A stretch of DNA of 64,000 nucleotides from contig NZ_SZVW01000008.1 of assembly GCF_007655005.1 (NCBI RefSeq), forward strand, positions 124,001 to 188,000, given 5' to 3'. Shown piece after piece: positions 1 to 7,373 of this stretch (position 1 is the first letter of the stretch; each line of letters begins with the position of its first letter). Made by a program: the position numbers and the translations under genes. The notes under the pieces are model-generated. The model did not search any database. It was not told the origin of the DNA and worked only from the letters and a program-made list of their open reading frames with translations. The DNA comes from Streptomyces tibetensis. Lineage in GTDB: Bacteria; Actinomycetota; Actinomycetes; Streptomycetales; Streptomycetaceae.

Positions 1-381
1 TACACGGAGGTCGTGCACACGCTGCGCGGCCGCCTGCACGACGACAGCGCCATCGTGCTGTTCGGCGGCCAGGCCAAGGAACGCCCCTACCCGGGCGCGA
101 CGACGGTGGCGACGGTCAACGCGGGGGTGCGGGGCCTGATGAACTCCCTCGCCGTCGAGCTCGCTCCCGTCCGGGTCAACGCCGTGCATCCCGGTGTCGT
201 GGGCGACAGCCCGTACTGGCAGGCCAAGCCGGAGAAGGTGCTGGCCACGCTGCGCACCGAGACACCCACCGGGCGGCTTGCCGAGATGGCCGACGTGGTG
301 GACGCGGTGGACTTCCTGCTGCGCAACCGGTCGGTGAACGCGGTGGAACTGACGGTGGACGGGGGTTGGTTGCTGGGGTGA
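1..381 (+). CDS. SDR-family oxidoreductase, C-terminal part
   Basis: This is the 3' end of a gene that begins left of the window and reads open from base 1. The fragment of about 126 residues has the back half of a Rossmann short-chain dehydrogenase: the segment LAPVRVNAVHPGVV, where NAD(P) and substrate loops meet, and a C-terminal VDGGWLLG typical of the family end. At the place where classical SDRs carry Tyr-x-x-x-Lys the sequence reads V-A-T-V-N before AGVRGL, so both the catalytic Tyr and Lys appear replaced. The enzyme may therefore be an atypical or non-catalytic SDR. The substrate cannot be told. Confidence 0.75.
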   Translation, partial: YTEVVHTLRGRLHDDSAIVLFGGQAKERPYPGATTVATVNAGVRGLMNSLAVELAPVRVNAVHPGVVGDSPYWQAKPEKVLATLRTETPTGRLAEMADVVDAVDFLLRNRSVNAVELTVDGGWLLG

Positions 382-472
382 GCCGACGGCTAGGGGGAAG
401 GTGAGAGGCGGTCTGCCGGACGGGAAGCCGGCGGCCGGTCGGAAGGAAGGGCGGCTGTCGTGAGGTGGCCGG

Positions 473-1120
473 TCAGCCGGTGTGGCGCAGTACGTCCTGC
501 GCGACCTCCTTGTCCACCGCCGCCCGCACCAACGCGGCGGCGAGGACGGCCGGGCCGGTGTCCCCGGCCAGTTCGGTGAGGCGCTCCGGATCCCGGGGCA
601 GGTTCAGCCGTTCGGCGCCCTGGAGGGCCTTGGCGTCCAGGTAGGGGGCCGCCTCCGGCCAGACGCCCTGCGCCTCGCGCAGAAAGATGTCGGCACCGGC
701 GGGCCCGATTCCGGGGAACTCCTGGAGGAGGCCGTGCAGTTCCGGGACCCTGCCGTCCGCCTCCCGGCGCAGCCGCCGCAGGTCTCCGCCCCACCGTCCG
801 GTCAGCAGCTCGGCGGCGTCACCGAGCTGGGTGGCCGTACGTTCGTCGTAGCGCCGGTAACCGCCCCGGCCCAGCGCGTCGACCCGTTCCTGCCAGGAGG
901 CCCGCGCCATACGCCGCGGATCGCGCAGCCCCGCCTCGTGCAGCGCACGGGCGGTGGCGAGCGCGATCGAACCGCGGATGCGGGCACTGAGCAGATGGGA
1001 CAGCACCAGCAGCCGGTACAGCGGCTGCGGCGTGTCCTTCAGCCCGATGCCCGCCTCCTCGGCGTACGTCCGGCCGTGCGCGCCGACGAGTTCCCGCACG
1101 ACGCGCTCCGGGCGGTCCAC
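473..1120 (-). CDS. HhH-GPD endonuclease III-like protein
   Basis: A 215-residue protein with the compact helical fold of the endonuclease III/HhH-GPD superfamily. The helix-hairpin-helix is seen as FPGIGPAGADIFLREAQ near residues 132-150, followed by a conserved tail. No C-terminal Fe-S cysteine cluster is visible, so it is not a canonical Nth. Proteins of this kind in Streptomyces are annotated as endonuclease-like with unknown lesion specificity; a role in base-excision repair is inferred from the fold only. It lies 3 bases downstream of the DUF3140 gene on the same strand, in an apparent stress-related run with dps and whiB. Confidence 0.7.
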   Translation of the reverse strand: MDRPERVVRELVGAHGRTYAEEAGIGLKDTPQPLYRLLVLSHLLSARIRGSIALATARALHEAGLRDPRRMARASWQERVDALGRGGYRRYDERTATQLGDAAELLTGRWGGDLRRLRREADGRVPELHGLLQEFPGIGPAGADIFLREAQGVWPEAAPYLDAKALQGAERLNLPRDPERLTELAGDTGPAVLAAALVRAAVDKEVAQDVLRHTG

Positions 1121-1123
1121 GGA

Positions 1124-1468
1124 CTAGCCCTTCAGCGGATCGTGCCCGACGGTCATCAGCCGGTGCCTGCGGCGGGTGTCCTCGGCCGTCACCTCGGGCT
1201 CGGGCTCGTTCTCGAGGTCCACCTCGTCGGCGACCTTGTCCACGACCCTCCGCATCACGCGCAGGTCGTCCTCGGTCAGATCGGTGCGCCGCTTCTGGAG
1301 GATGGCCAGGACGTGCTGCCCGGTGGCCGGGCCCGCCTGGTCCGGCAGCGGCTCGGTGGCCTCGTCGGCGTCGCGGACCCGCAGCCACGCCGCGAGTTCC
1401 TGCGAGGTCATGTTCACCACGCGGTGGAAGTCCTCCCACAGCGCGTCGAGTTCGAGGGCGTCGGTCAT
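1124..1468 (-). CDS. DUF3140 domain protein
   Basis: A 114-residue acidic, soluble protein. The pattern LWEDFHRVVNMTSQELAAWL followed by a central block ending in GPATGQHVLAIL and a helix with RVVDKVADEVD is that of the DUF3140 family, whose function is not known. The protein ends basic and has no signal peptide or membrane segment. It sits between the HhH-GPD gene and dps, all on the minus strand, so co-expression with oxidative or DNA-damage functions is likely but unproven. Confidence 0.75.
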   Translation of the reverse strand: MTDALELDALWEDFHRVVNMTSQELAAWLRVRDADEATEPLPDQAGPATGQHVLAILQKRRTDLTEDDLRVMRRVVDKVADEVDLENEPEPEVTAEDTRRRHRLMTVGHDPLKG

Positions 1469-1517
1469 CGCCTGCCCCTTTCCGTACGTGGGTGTTCTGC
1501 GCCGGTCCGCCCGCGTG

Positions 1518-1994
1518 TCAGCGGGGGAAGTTCTCGGCGTCGAACATCCACCGCTGCTTCTCCAGCTCCGCGGTGATGCTGATCAGCAGGTCCTGGGTGA
1601 CCGGGTCCGCCTTCTCGGTCGCGTCGATGCGTTCGCGCAGCCGGGCGACCGCGTCCTGCAGCGCCTCCACCATCACCTGCACGGCGTCCGAGTCGCGCAC
1701 CCAGCCCTCCTGCGGGGCGGGCAGCGTGAAGGCCTTGGCGACGGTCTCCGGCCGGCCGTCCGGCGGGACGCCCAGCGCCGCGGACCGCTCCGCGACCGTG
1801 TCAGCGAAGTCCCGGGCTGCCGTGACCACCTCGTCGAGCTGGAGGTGGATGGACCGGAATCGCGGTCCGACGATGTTCCAGTGCGCCTGCTTCCCGACCA
1901 GCGAGAGCCCGAGCAGATCCACCAAGGTGTCCTGAAGTGCCTCGCAGGCGACCTTTCGGGCGTCGTCGGGCAGGGTGCTCCTCACAGTCGTCAT
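1518..1994 (-). CDS. dps: Dps/ferritin-like DNA-binding protein
   Basis: A 158-residue Dps-family mini-ferritin, which forms dodecamers, oxidises Fe(II) with hydrogen peroxide and protects DNA. The ferroxidase pattern is present: KQAHWN (His38), His50, LDE at 53-55 and the DTVAER helix at 65-70. The start is the ATG at 1994 with AGGAGAAG just upstream; longer upstream reading is not Dps-like. The start overlaps the stop of the whiB gene by an ATGA junction, so the two are translationally coupled. The tail ends in ENFPR with no long basic extension, so direct DNA binding is uncertain. Confidence 0.9.
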   Translation of the reverse strand: MTTVRSTLPDDARKVACEALQDTLVDLLGLSLVGKQAHWNIVGPRFRSIHLQLDEVVTAARDFADTVAERSAALGVPPDGRPETVAKAFTLPAPQEGWVRDSDAVQVMVEALQDAVARLRERIDATEKADPVTQDLLISITAELEKQRWMFDAENFPR

Positions 1995-2248
1995 GGGGCG
2001 CTTCTCCTCTTCGCGTCGTTCCTGTGCGTCCGGAGCAGTGCGTCGCGCTCCTCCTCGACGGTGCCGCCCCACACGCCCGCGGCCTGGCCGCTGCTCAGCG
2101 CGAAGTGCAGGCACGGGTCCGTCACCGGGCAGCGCGCGCAGACCCGCTTCGCGGCGCTCACGTCGCGCAGGGCGGGACCGGCGGTGCCGACGGGAAAGAA
2201 CAGCTCGGGGTCCTCGTCCACGCAGGCGGCGCTCCGCAACCACTCCAT
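1991..2248 (-). CDS. WhiB-family Fe-S transcriptional regulator
   Basis: An 85-residue Wbl protein. The four cluster-ligating cysteines are C9, C37, C40 and C46 (C-x27-C-x2-C-x5-C), followed by the turn motif GVWGG at 58-62 and a basic C-terminal tail (RNDAKRRSAP). These proteins carry a redox- and NO-sensitive [4Fe-4S] cluster and act on transcription with the primary sigma factor. I start at the ATG at 2248 because it precedes the conserved EWLRSAAC; an in-frame TTG at 2281 would add 11 residues. The stop overlaps the dps start (ATGA), an unusual direct coupling of a redox sensor to an iron-detoxifying ferritin. Confidence 0.88.
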   Translation of the reverse strand: MEWLRSAACVDEDPELFFPVGTAGPALRDVSAAKRVCARCPVTDPCLHFALSSGQAAGVWGGTVEEERDALLRTHRNDAKRRSAP

Positions 2249-2383
2249 GAACGCGCGGGTGCCCCGGACGCTCTGGTGCAAACGCGACGCATGGGCATCG
2301 CATGACCTGCGATACGACTGCGGAGTACCCCTGGAGGCGGAGAATCTTCACAGGTGGCCGAGCGAGGGTCTATAGTTCGAAAC

Positions 2384-2394
2384 TAGCAGTGCTA
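2384..2394. promoter_or_regulatory. Palindromic operator candidate TAGCA-G-TGCTA
   Basis: A perfect 5-bp inverted repeat (TAGCA G TGCTA), imperfectly extended on both sides by AAC and ATT, lies in the divergent gap between whiB and the thiolase gene, 38 bases before the thiolase start. The local sequence is AT-rich, unlike its surroundings. Size and symmetry fit a TetR-type operator; no such regulator gene is adjacent, so the controlling protein is unknown. Confidence 0.45.
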
Positions 2395-2431
2395 ATTAAT
2401 GCGCGTTGATGCGCGGAGTGAGGAGCCCTAC

Positions 2432-3619
2432 GTGCGTCCCGTCCACTTCGCGGCCGCCCGCCGCACCCCCATCGGCAAGCTGCGGGGATCCCTCTCATCG
2501 GTCCGCCCCGACGACCTCGCCGCGACCGTGGTCCGCGCCCTGGTCACCGGCGTGCCCGCGCTGGACCCGGCCCGTATCGACGACGTCTACTGGGGCGCCG
2601 CCAACCAGGCGGGCGAGGACAACCGCAACGTCGCCCGCATGGCCGCGCTGCTCGCCGGCCTCCCGGACTCCGTGCCCGGCGCCACCGTCAACCGCCTCTG
2701 CGCGTCGGGTCTGGAAGCCGTCACCACGGCCGCCCGCACCATCGCCGCGGGCGAGGCCGACGTCGTGATCGCGGGCGGCTCCGAGTCGATGAGCCGCGCC
2801 CCGTTCGTCCTTCCCCGCCCCGACGAGGCCCTGCCGCACCGTATGGAGACCGCCGACACCCGCCTCGGCTGGCGCCTGGTCAACCCGGCGATGCGCGAGC
2901 TGCACGGCCTGCTGGCCATGGGTGAGACGGCCGAGGAGGTCGCCGCGCGCTACGGCATCCCGCGCGAACGCCAGGACGACTTCGCCCTGCGCAGCCACCA
3001 GCGCGCCGCCCTGGCCCGCAAGAACGGCCACTTCGACGATGAACTCCTCCCCGTGGAGCGCCCCGACGGCGTGGTCGTCGACACCGACGAATGCGTCCGC
3101 GAGGACACCTCGTACGAGAAGCTGTCCCGGCTCAGGCCGGTCTTCCGCGACGGCGGCACGGTCACCGCGGGCAACGCCTCGCCGATGAACGACGGCGCCG
3201 CCGGCCTCCTCCTCGTCAGCGAGGACGCCCTGAACGACCTGGGCCTTGAATCCCTGGGCCGCTACGTCGCCGGAGCCTCCGCCGGTGTCCACCCCGACAT
3301 CATGGGCATCGGCCCCGTCCCCGCCACCCGCAAGGTGCTGGCCCGCTCCGGCTGGAGCGTCGGCGACCTGGAGGAGGCCGAGTTCAACGAGGCCTTCGCC
3401 GCACAGGCACTGGCCTGCGTCGACCAGCTCGGCATCGACCCGGAGCTGGTCAACCCGAGCGGCGGCGCCATCGCGCTGGGCCACCCCCTGGGCTGCTCCG
3501 GAGCCCGCATCCTGACGACGCTGCTGCACCGGATGCGGCGTACGGGAGCGGGGCGGGGACTGGCCACGATGTGCGTCGGGGTGGGCCAGGGGAGCGCGGT
3601 CCTCGTCGAGCGGCCGTAA
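2432..3619 (+). CDS. Thiolase (acetyl-CoA C-acyltransferase)
   Basis: A 395-residue type II thiolase joining or cleaving 3-ketoacyl-CoA. The acyl-accepting Cys is C90 in NRLCASG; the catalytic His lies in GGAIALGHPLGCSGAR and the second Cys in MCVGVGQG, with NEAFA upstream. The start is a GTG at 2432 preceded by GAGGAG; an in-frame ATG further up at 2399 lacks the spacing and would add non-thiolase residues. It resembles PcaF/FadA-type degradative thiolases (long C-terminal domain, GNASPMNDGAAG motif). It is alone on its strand, so whether it serves beta-ketoadipate, fatty acid or acetoacetyl-CoA breakdown cannot be decided. Confidence 0.88.
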   Translation: MRPVHFAAARRTPIGKLRGSLSSVRPDDLAATVVRALVTGVPALDPARIDDVYWGAANQAGEDNRNVARMAALLAGLPDSVPGATVNRLCASGLEAVTTAARTIAAGEADVVIAGGSESMSRAPFVLPRPDEALPHRMETADTRLGWRLVNPAMRELHGLLAMGETAEEVAARYGIPRERQDDFALRSHQRAALARKNGHFDDELLPVERPDGVVVDTDECVREDTSYEKLSRLRPVFRDGGTVTAGNASPMNDGAAGLLLVSEDALNDLGLESLGRYVAGASAGVHPDIMGIGPVPATRKVLARSGWSVGDLEEAEFNEAFAAQALACVDQLGIDPELVNPSGGAIALGHPLGCSGARILTTLLHRMRRTGAGRGLATMCVGVGQGSAVLVERP

Positions 3620-3638
3620 CAGCAGGCCGACGCTCCTC

Positions 3639-3708
3639 GCGGCAGTCGCGGCTTCCTTGCGGCAGTCGCACCTTCACCGCGGCAGTCGCGCCTTCCTTGC
3701 GGCAGTCG
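3639..3708. repeat. Four 20-bp tandem direct repeats
   Basis: The core GCGGCAGTCG recurs at 3639, 3659, 3679 and 3699 with an exact 20-base period; spacers are C/T-rich (CGGCTTCCTT, CACCTTCACC, CGCCTTCCTT). The array begins 20 bases after the thiolase stop and ends before the exporter promoter. It does not fold as a simple terminator hairpin. It could be a tandem protein-binding site or a slipped-strand expansion. Confidence 0.8.
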
Positions 3709-3795
3709 AAAAACGCCCTGGCGGCACCGGCGGGGCCCATCAGGCGAGACAGCGCTTACGAGCACCGGTTCGTTGCACATAGCATCAGTGTTCGC

Positions 3796-4569
3796 ATGAA
3801 CACCATGACGCTCTGGCACATCACCGGCTGGGAGTTCGCCGCCCTCGCCTTCGCGGCCCTGCTCGTCGGCTTCTCGAAGACCGCCGTGAGCGGGGCCAAC
3901 ACGGTCAGCCTCGCCGTCTTCGCGGCGGTGCTCCCCGCCCGCGCCTCCACCGGTGTGCTGCTGCCCATCCTGATCGCCGGCGATCTCCTCGCCGTCGCGA
4001 CCTACCGGCGGCACGCCCACTGGCCCACGCTGTGGCGGCTGTTCCCCGCGGTCGCCGCGGGCGTGGTCGTCGGCACGGTGTTCCTGCTCTGGGCGGACGA
4101 CGCGATCGTACGGACCTCCATCGGCGCGATCCTGCTGCTGATGGCGGCCGTGACGGTGTGGCGTCGGCGTACGGCCGACAAGGAGGAGGAGCCGGAGTCG
4201 GTCACCACCCGCTCGGGCCGCCTCAAGGCCCGCTCCTACGGCGTCCTCGGCGGTTTCACCACCATGGTCGCCAACGCGGGCGGCCCCGTGATGTCGATGT
4301 ACCTGCTCTCCGCGGGCTTCCGCAAGCTCGGCTTCCTCGGCACCTCGGCCTTCTTCTTCCTGATCGTCAACGTCTCCAAGCTGCCCTTCAGCGCGGGCCT
4401 CGGCCTGATCGACGGCCACTCGCTCCTCCTCGACCTGGCGCTCGTGGCGTTCGTCGTGCCCGGCGCCCTGTTCGGCAAGTGGGCCGTGCACCGGATCAAC
4501 CAGCGGCTGTTCGAGCGGCTCGTCATCGCGGCGACGATCGTGGGCGGTCTGCAGCTACTGCTGCGCTGA
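3796..4569 (+). CDS. Sulfite exporter TauE/SafE-family membrane protein
   Basis: A 257-residue integral membrane protein with about seven or eight hydrophobic helices and the TauE/SafE signature near the N-terminus (GFSKTAVSGA) repeated in variant form in the second half (GFTTMVANAGGPVMSMYL). The family exports sulfite, sulfoacetate or other small organic anions. I start at the ATG at 3796; a second ATG at 3805 is possible and neither has a strong ribosome binding site. It stands alone, and its last 15 bases overlap the end of the convergent HAD gene, so no substrate clue comes from context. Confidence 0.82.
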   Translation: MNTMTLWHITGWEFAALAFAALLVGFSKTAVSGANTVSLAVFAAVLPARASTGVLLPILIAGDLLAVATYRRHAHWPTLWRLFPAVAAGVVVGTVFLLWADDAIVRTSIGAILLLMAAVTVWRRRTADKEEEPESVTTRSGRLKARSYGVLGGFTTMVANAGGPVMSMYLLSAGFRKLGFLGTSAFFFLIVNVSKLPFSAGLGLIDGHSLLLDLALVAFVVPGALFGKWAVHRINQRLFERLVIAATIVGGLQLLLR

Positions 4570-5355
4570 CTCCCGCAGCAGCGCCGAAAGCTCCGCGACG
4601 GAGTCGATCACGTGGTCGGGCGTGCCGTCGGCCGCCCGCAGCGTCTCCTCCTGGAACTTCCCGGTCCGCACGAGCACCCCGGTGAGCCCGGCCCGCTGCG
4701 CCGCGAGCACGTCGGACTCGACGTCGTCGCCGACCATCAGCGCCTCCTGCGCGCCGACGCCCAGCCGGGCGAGCGCGGATGCGAAGAACGCCCGCGCCGG
4801 CTTGCCGGTGATCTCGGCCTCCACCCGCGCGGCCCGCTCCAGCCCGGCCAGGAACGCCCCGGAGTCCAGCCGCAGCCCCTCGGCCGTACGCCAGTACAGG
4901 TTCCGGTGCATCGCCACCAGCCGGGCCCCGCGCTGCAGATGCCCGAAGGCCCGGTCGAGCGCCGCGTAGCCGAACTCGGGACCGGCACCACCGACCAGCA
5001 CGACATCCGGCACGCTGCCGGTGTCGCCCGCCTCGACGACGGTGACACCCTCCAGGTCCTCCGCGATGTCGCCGCTGTTCAGCAGCGCGCACCGGGCACC
5101 GGGACAGTGCTCGGCCAGGTACGCGGCGGTGGCGGCCGGTGCCGTCAGGATGTCCTCGGCAGCCACCGGGAACCCCGCCTGTGCCAGCGTCCCGGCGATC
5201 GACGCTCTGGTACGGGAGGTGGTGTTGGTGACCAGCAGGACGCCGAGCCCGGCCTCACGGATCTCCCGCAACGCCTCGACGGCCCCGGGCAACGGCCGCC
5301 ACGAGACGGTGAGCACCCCGTCGATGTCCACGAGCACGGCACGCACGGACTCCAT
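4555..5355 (-). CDS. HAD-IIA (NagD-like) phosphatase
   Basis: A 266-residue HAD hydrolase of the IIA subfamily. Motif I is LVDIDGVL (Asp10 and Asp12), motif II the TNTTSRTR segment, and the C-terminal motif GKP...MVGDDVESDVLAAQ carries the lysine and the Mg-binding acids. These proteins dephosphorylate small sugars or phospho-organics; the specific substrate is unknown. The ATG at 5355 is chosen because upstream sequence is the 106-bp repeat array and not protein-like. Its 3' end overlaps the convergent TauE gene by 15 bases. Confidence 0.82.
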   Translation of the reverse strand: MESVRAVLVDIDGVLTVSWRPLPGAVEALREIREAGLGVLLVTNTTSRTRASIAGTLAQAGFPVAAEDILTAPAATAAYLAEHCPGARCALLNSGDIAEDLEGVTVVEAGDTGSVPDVVLVGGAGPEFGYAALDRAFGHLQRGARLVAMHRNLYWRTAEGLRLDSGAFLAGLERAARVEAEITGKPARAFFASALARLGVGAQEALMVGDDVESDVLAAQRAGLTGVLVRTGKFQEETLRAADGTPDHVIDSVAELSALLRESAQQ

Positions 5356-5382
5356 GGCAGGACGATAACGACCGGGGGCCGG

Positions 5383-5814
5383 GCGCGCCGCTCGAACCTG
5401 TCGCGCAGCTCCGGTGGGATCCGCGCAGGCCGACGGCCCCGGACCTGCCGTCCCGCCGGCGCTTCCCGGGCACCCGGCCGGGCGCCCGCCGCGCCGCTCG
5501 AACCTACGCGCAACCTCCGGCGGGATCCGCGCAGGCCGACGGCCCCGGACCTGCCGTCCCGCCGGCGCTTCCCGGGCACCCGGCCGGGCGCCCGCCGCGC
5601 CGCTCGAACCTACGCGCAACCTCCGGCGGGATCCGCGCAGGCCGACGGCCCCGGACCTGCCGTCCCGCCGGCGCTTCCCGGGCACCCGGCCGGGCGCCCG
5701 CCGCGCCGCTCGAACCTCCCCGCAACCTCCGGCGGGCTCCGCGCAGGCCGACGGCCCCGGACCTGCCGTCCCGCCGGCGCTTCCCGGGCACCCGGCCGGG
5801 CGCCCGCCGCGCCG
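5383..5814. repeat. 106-bp tandem repeat array, about four copies
   Basis: The sequence GCTTCCCGGGCACCCGGCCG recurs at 5461, 5567, 5673 and 5779, an exact 106-base period, and the leading CGCCGCTCGAACCT block recurs to match. The two central units are essentially identical; the first differs around 5399-5420 and the last around 5716-5740. The array is extremely GC-rich and each unit contains self-complementary CCCGGG and CCGGCCGGGCG elements. The period is not a multiple of three, so it is not coding. It fills the divergent gap between the HAD gene and cobK. Confidence 0.9.
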
Positions 5815-5834
5815 GACCTCGTACGCTCGACGCC

Positions 5835-6575
5835 GTGTCTCCTCACGTCCTGATCCTCGGCGGCACGACCGAGGCCCGCGCCCTGGCCGCGGCGCTGTCC
5901 AGCCGCCCCGGCGTCCGCGTCACGACCTCCCTCGCGGGGCGCGTCGCCAAGCCGGGGGCACTCGACGGGGAGGTGCGCGTCGGGGGCTTCGGCGGGCCCC
6001 GGGGGCTGGCCCGATGGCTGCGGGAGGAGTCCGTGGACGCGCTCGTCGACGCCACGCACCCCTTCGCGGAGTCGATCACGGCCAACGCCGCCCGCGCCGC
6101 CGCCGAGACCGGCGTCCCCGCCGTGGTGCTCCGCCGCCCCGGATGGCGGCCCGGCCCCGGGGACCACTGGCACCCGGTCCCCTCACTGGACGCAGCCGCG
6201 GATCTGCTCCCGACCCTGGGCCGCCGGGTGTTCCTCACCACCGGGCGCCTCGGCCTGGCCTCCTTCGCCCACCTGACGCGGCTCCACTTCGTCGTGCGGT
6301 CGGTGGATACCCCCGAGCCGCCGCTGCCACCCGACACCCACGTACTGCTCTCCCGCGGCCCGTTCACCGTCCCCGGGGAGACGGCCCTGCTGCGCGAGCT
6401 CGGCATCGACGTCCTGGTGACCAAGGACAGCGGGGGAGCGGCCACGGCGGCCAAACTGACGGCGGCCCGGGACCTCGGGCTGCCGGTCGTGGTCGTAGGG
6501 CGGCCGCCACTGCCGGACGGCGTGACGGCCGTACCCGATGTGGAGGGTGTGCTGGAACACCTGGGGCTCGGGTAG
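5835..6575 (+). CDS. cobK: Precorrin-6A reductase
   Basis: A 246-residue protein matching CobK/CbiJ, which reduces precorrin-6A to dihydro-precorrin-6B with NADPH in cobalamin synthesis. It shows the N-terminal Rossmann glycine turn LILGGTTEARALA, the central DATHPFAE block conserved in the family, and the C-terminal DVLVTKDSGG segment. The start is a GTG at 5835. It lies 0.8 kb from cobF but on the opposite strand, with a broken MFS gene between. The neighbouring repeat array sits where its promoter should be. Confidence 0.88.
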   Translation: MSPHVLILGGTTEARALAAALSSRPGVRVTTSLAGRVAKPGALDGEVRVGGFGGPRGLARWLREESVDALVDATHPFAESITANAARAAAETGVPAVVLRRPGWRPGPGDHWHPVPSLDAAADLLPTLGRRVFLTTGRLGLASFAHLTRLHFVVRSVDTPEPPLPPDTHVLLSRGPFTVPGETALLRELGIDVLVTKDSGGAATAAKLTAARDLGLPVVVVGRPPLPDGVTAVPDVEGVLEHLGLG

Positions 6576-6585
6576 GGCCTTCCCA

Positions 6586-6707
6586 CCGAGCCGACCGCCA
6601 GGGACTTCGCCGGGCTCCGCAGCCTTCACGCCGAGCCGGCCGTGAGGGCTTTCGCCGGCTCCGCGGCCCTCACACCGAGCCGGCCGTGAGGGACTTCTCC
6701 CCGCTGG
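6586..6707. repeat. Three imperfect 44-45 bp repeats downstream of cobK
   Basis: CCGAGCCG followed by a CCGYSAGGGMCTT-like segment recurs at 6586, 6631 and 6675. The second and third units pair through GTGAGGGC and GCCCTCAC (about 6642-6672), giving a hairpin that could end cobK transcription. The units are less alike than those of the 106-bp array. Confidence 0.6.
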
Positions 6708-6722
6708 GCGGCAGCCCATGGC

Positions 6723-7292
6723 TCAGGTCCTCCACCAGCAGTCGTTTCGACGTAGAACGCCCACCGCCACGTCAGATGGTCGGTGAACAGCCCGCCCCAA
6801 CGGCCCGATGACGGTGGCCACCCCGAACACCGCGCCGATCGCGCCCTGGTACTTGCCGCGCTCGCGCAGCGGGATCACATCGGCGATCAGCGCCATCGAG
6901 GTGACCATCAGCCCGCCCGCGCCGATGCCCTGCATCGCCCGCCAGGCGATCAGCAGCGACATGTTCGTCGCCAGACCGCACAGGAACGAGCCCGTGATGA
7001 ACACGATCGCCGAGACCTGGAAGACCGCCTTGCGGCCGAACAGGTCGCCGAACTTGCCGACCAGCACGGTCGCGACGGTCTCCGCGAGGAGGTACGACGT
7101 GACCACCCACGACATGTGATCCGCCCCGCCCAGGTCCGACACGATGGTCGGCAGGGCGGTGCCGACGATGGTCTGGTCGAGGGCCGCGAGCAGCATCCCC
7201 AGCATGATCGTCACGAAGACGACGTTGCGGCGACGCGTGTCCAGCACCGGCGGCTGGGAGGCGGGCAGGGCGGTTTCCTCCACGACGGTCAC
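6723..7292 (-). pseudogene. Truncated, frameshifted DHA2-family MFS transporter
   Basis: The product begins as a 14-helix drug:H+ antiporter: GTG start at 7292 with a GAAGGTGA ribosome site, first helix VVFVTIMLGMLLAALDQTIV, the motif GKFGDLFGRKAV between helices 2 and 3, and the motif C-like region. At VIGPLG (about 6814) the frame shifts: the next frame reads GLFTDHLTWRWAFYV, the expected continuation, then runs into unrelated sequence near 6740. Only about 190 of roughly 500 residues remain, so the gene is dead. It lies between cobK and cobF. Confidence 0.78.
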
Positions 7293-7373
7293 GTCGTCAC
7301 CTTCACACCTGTGGGCTACGTGCGCATGCCAGAACGTCCGCACGGGTGCCCGGTGATGGACCCGCCAGTCACG

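Noticed and set aside
5383..5814. CRISPR array
   Set aside because: The 106-base units are contiguous with no unique spacers, and no cas genes are present.
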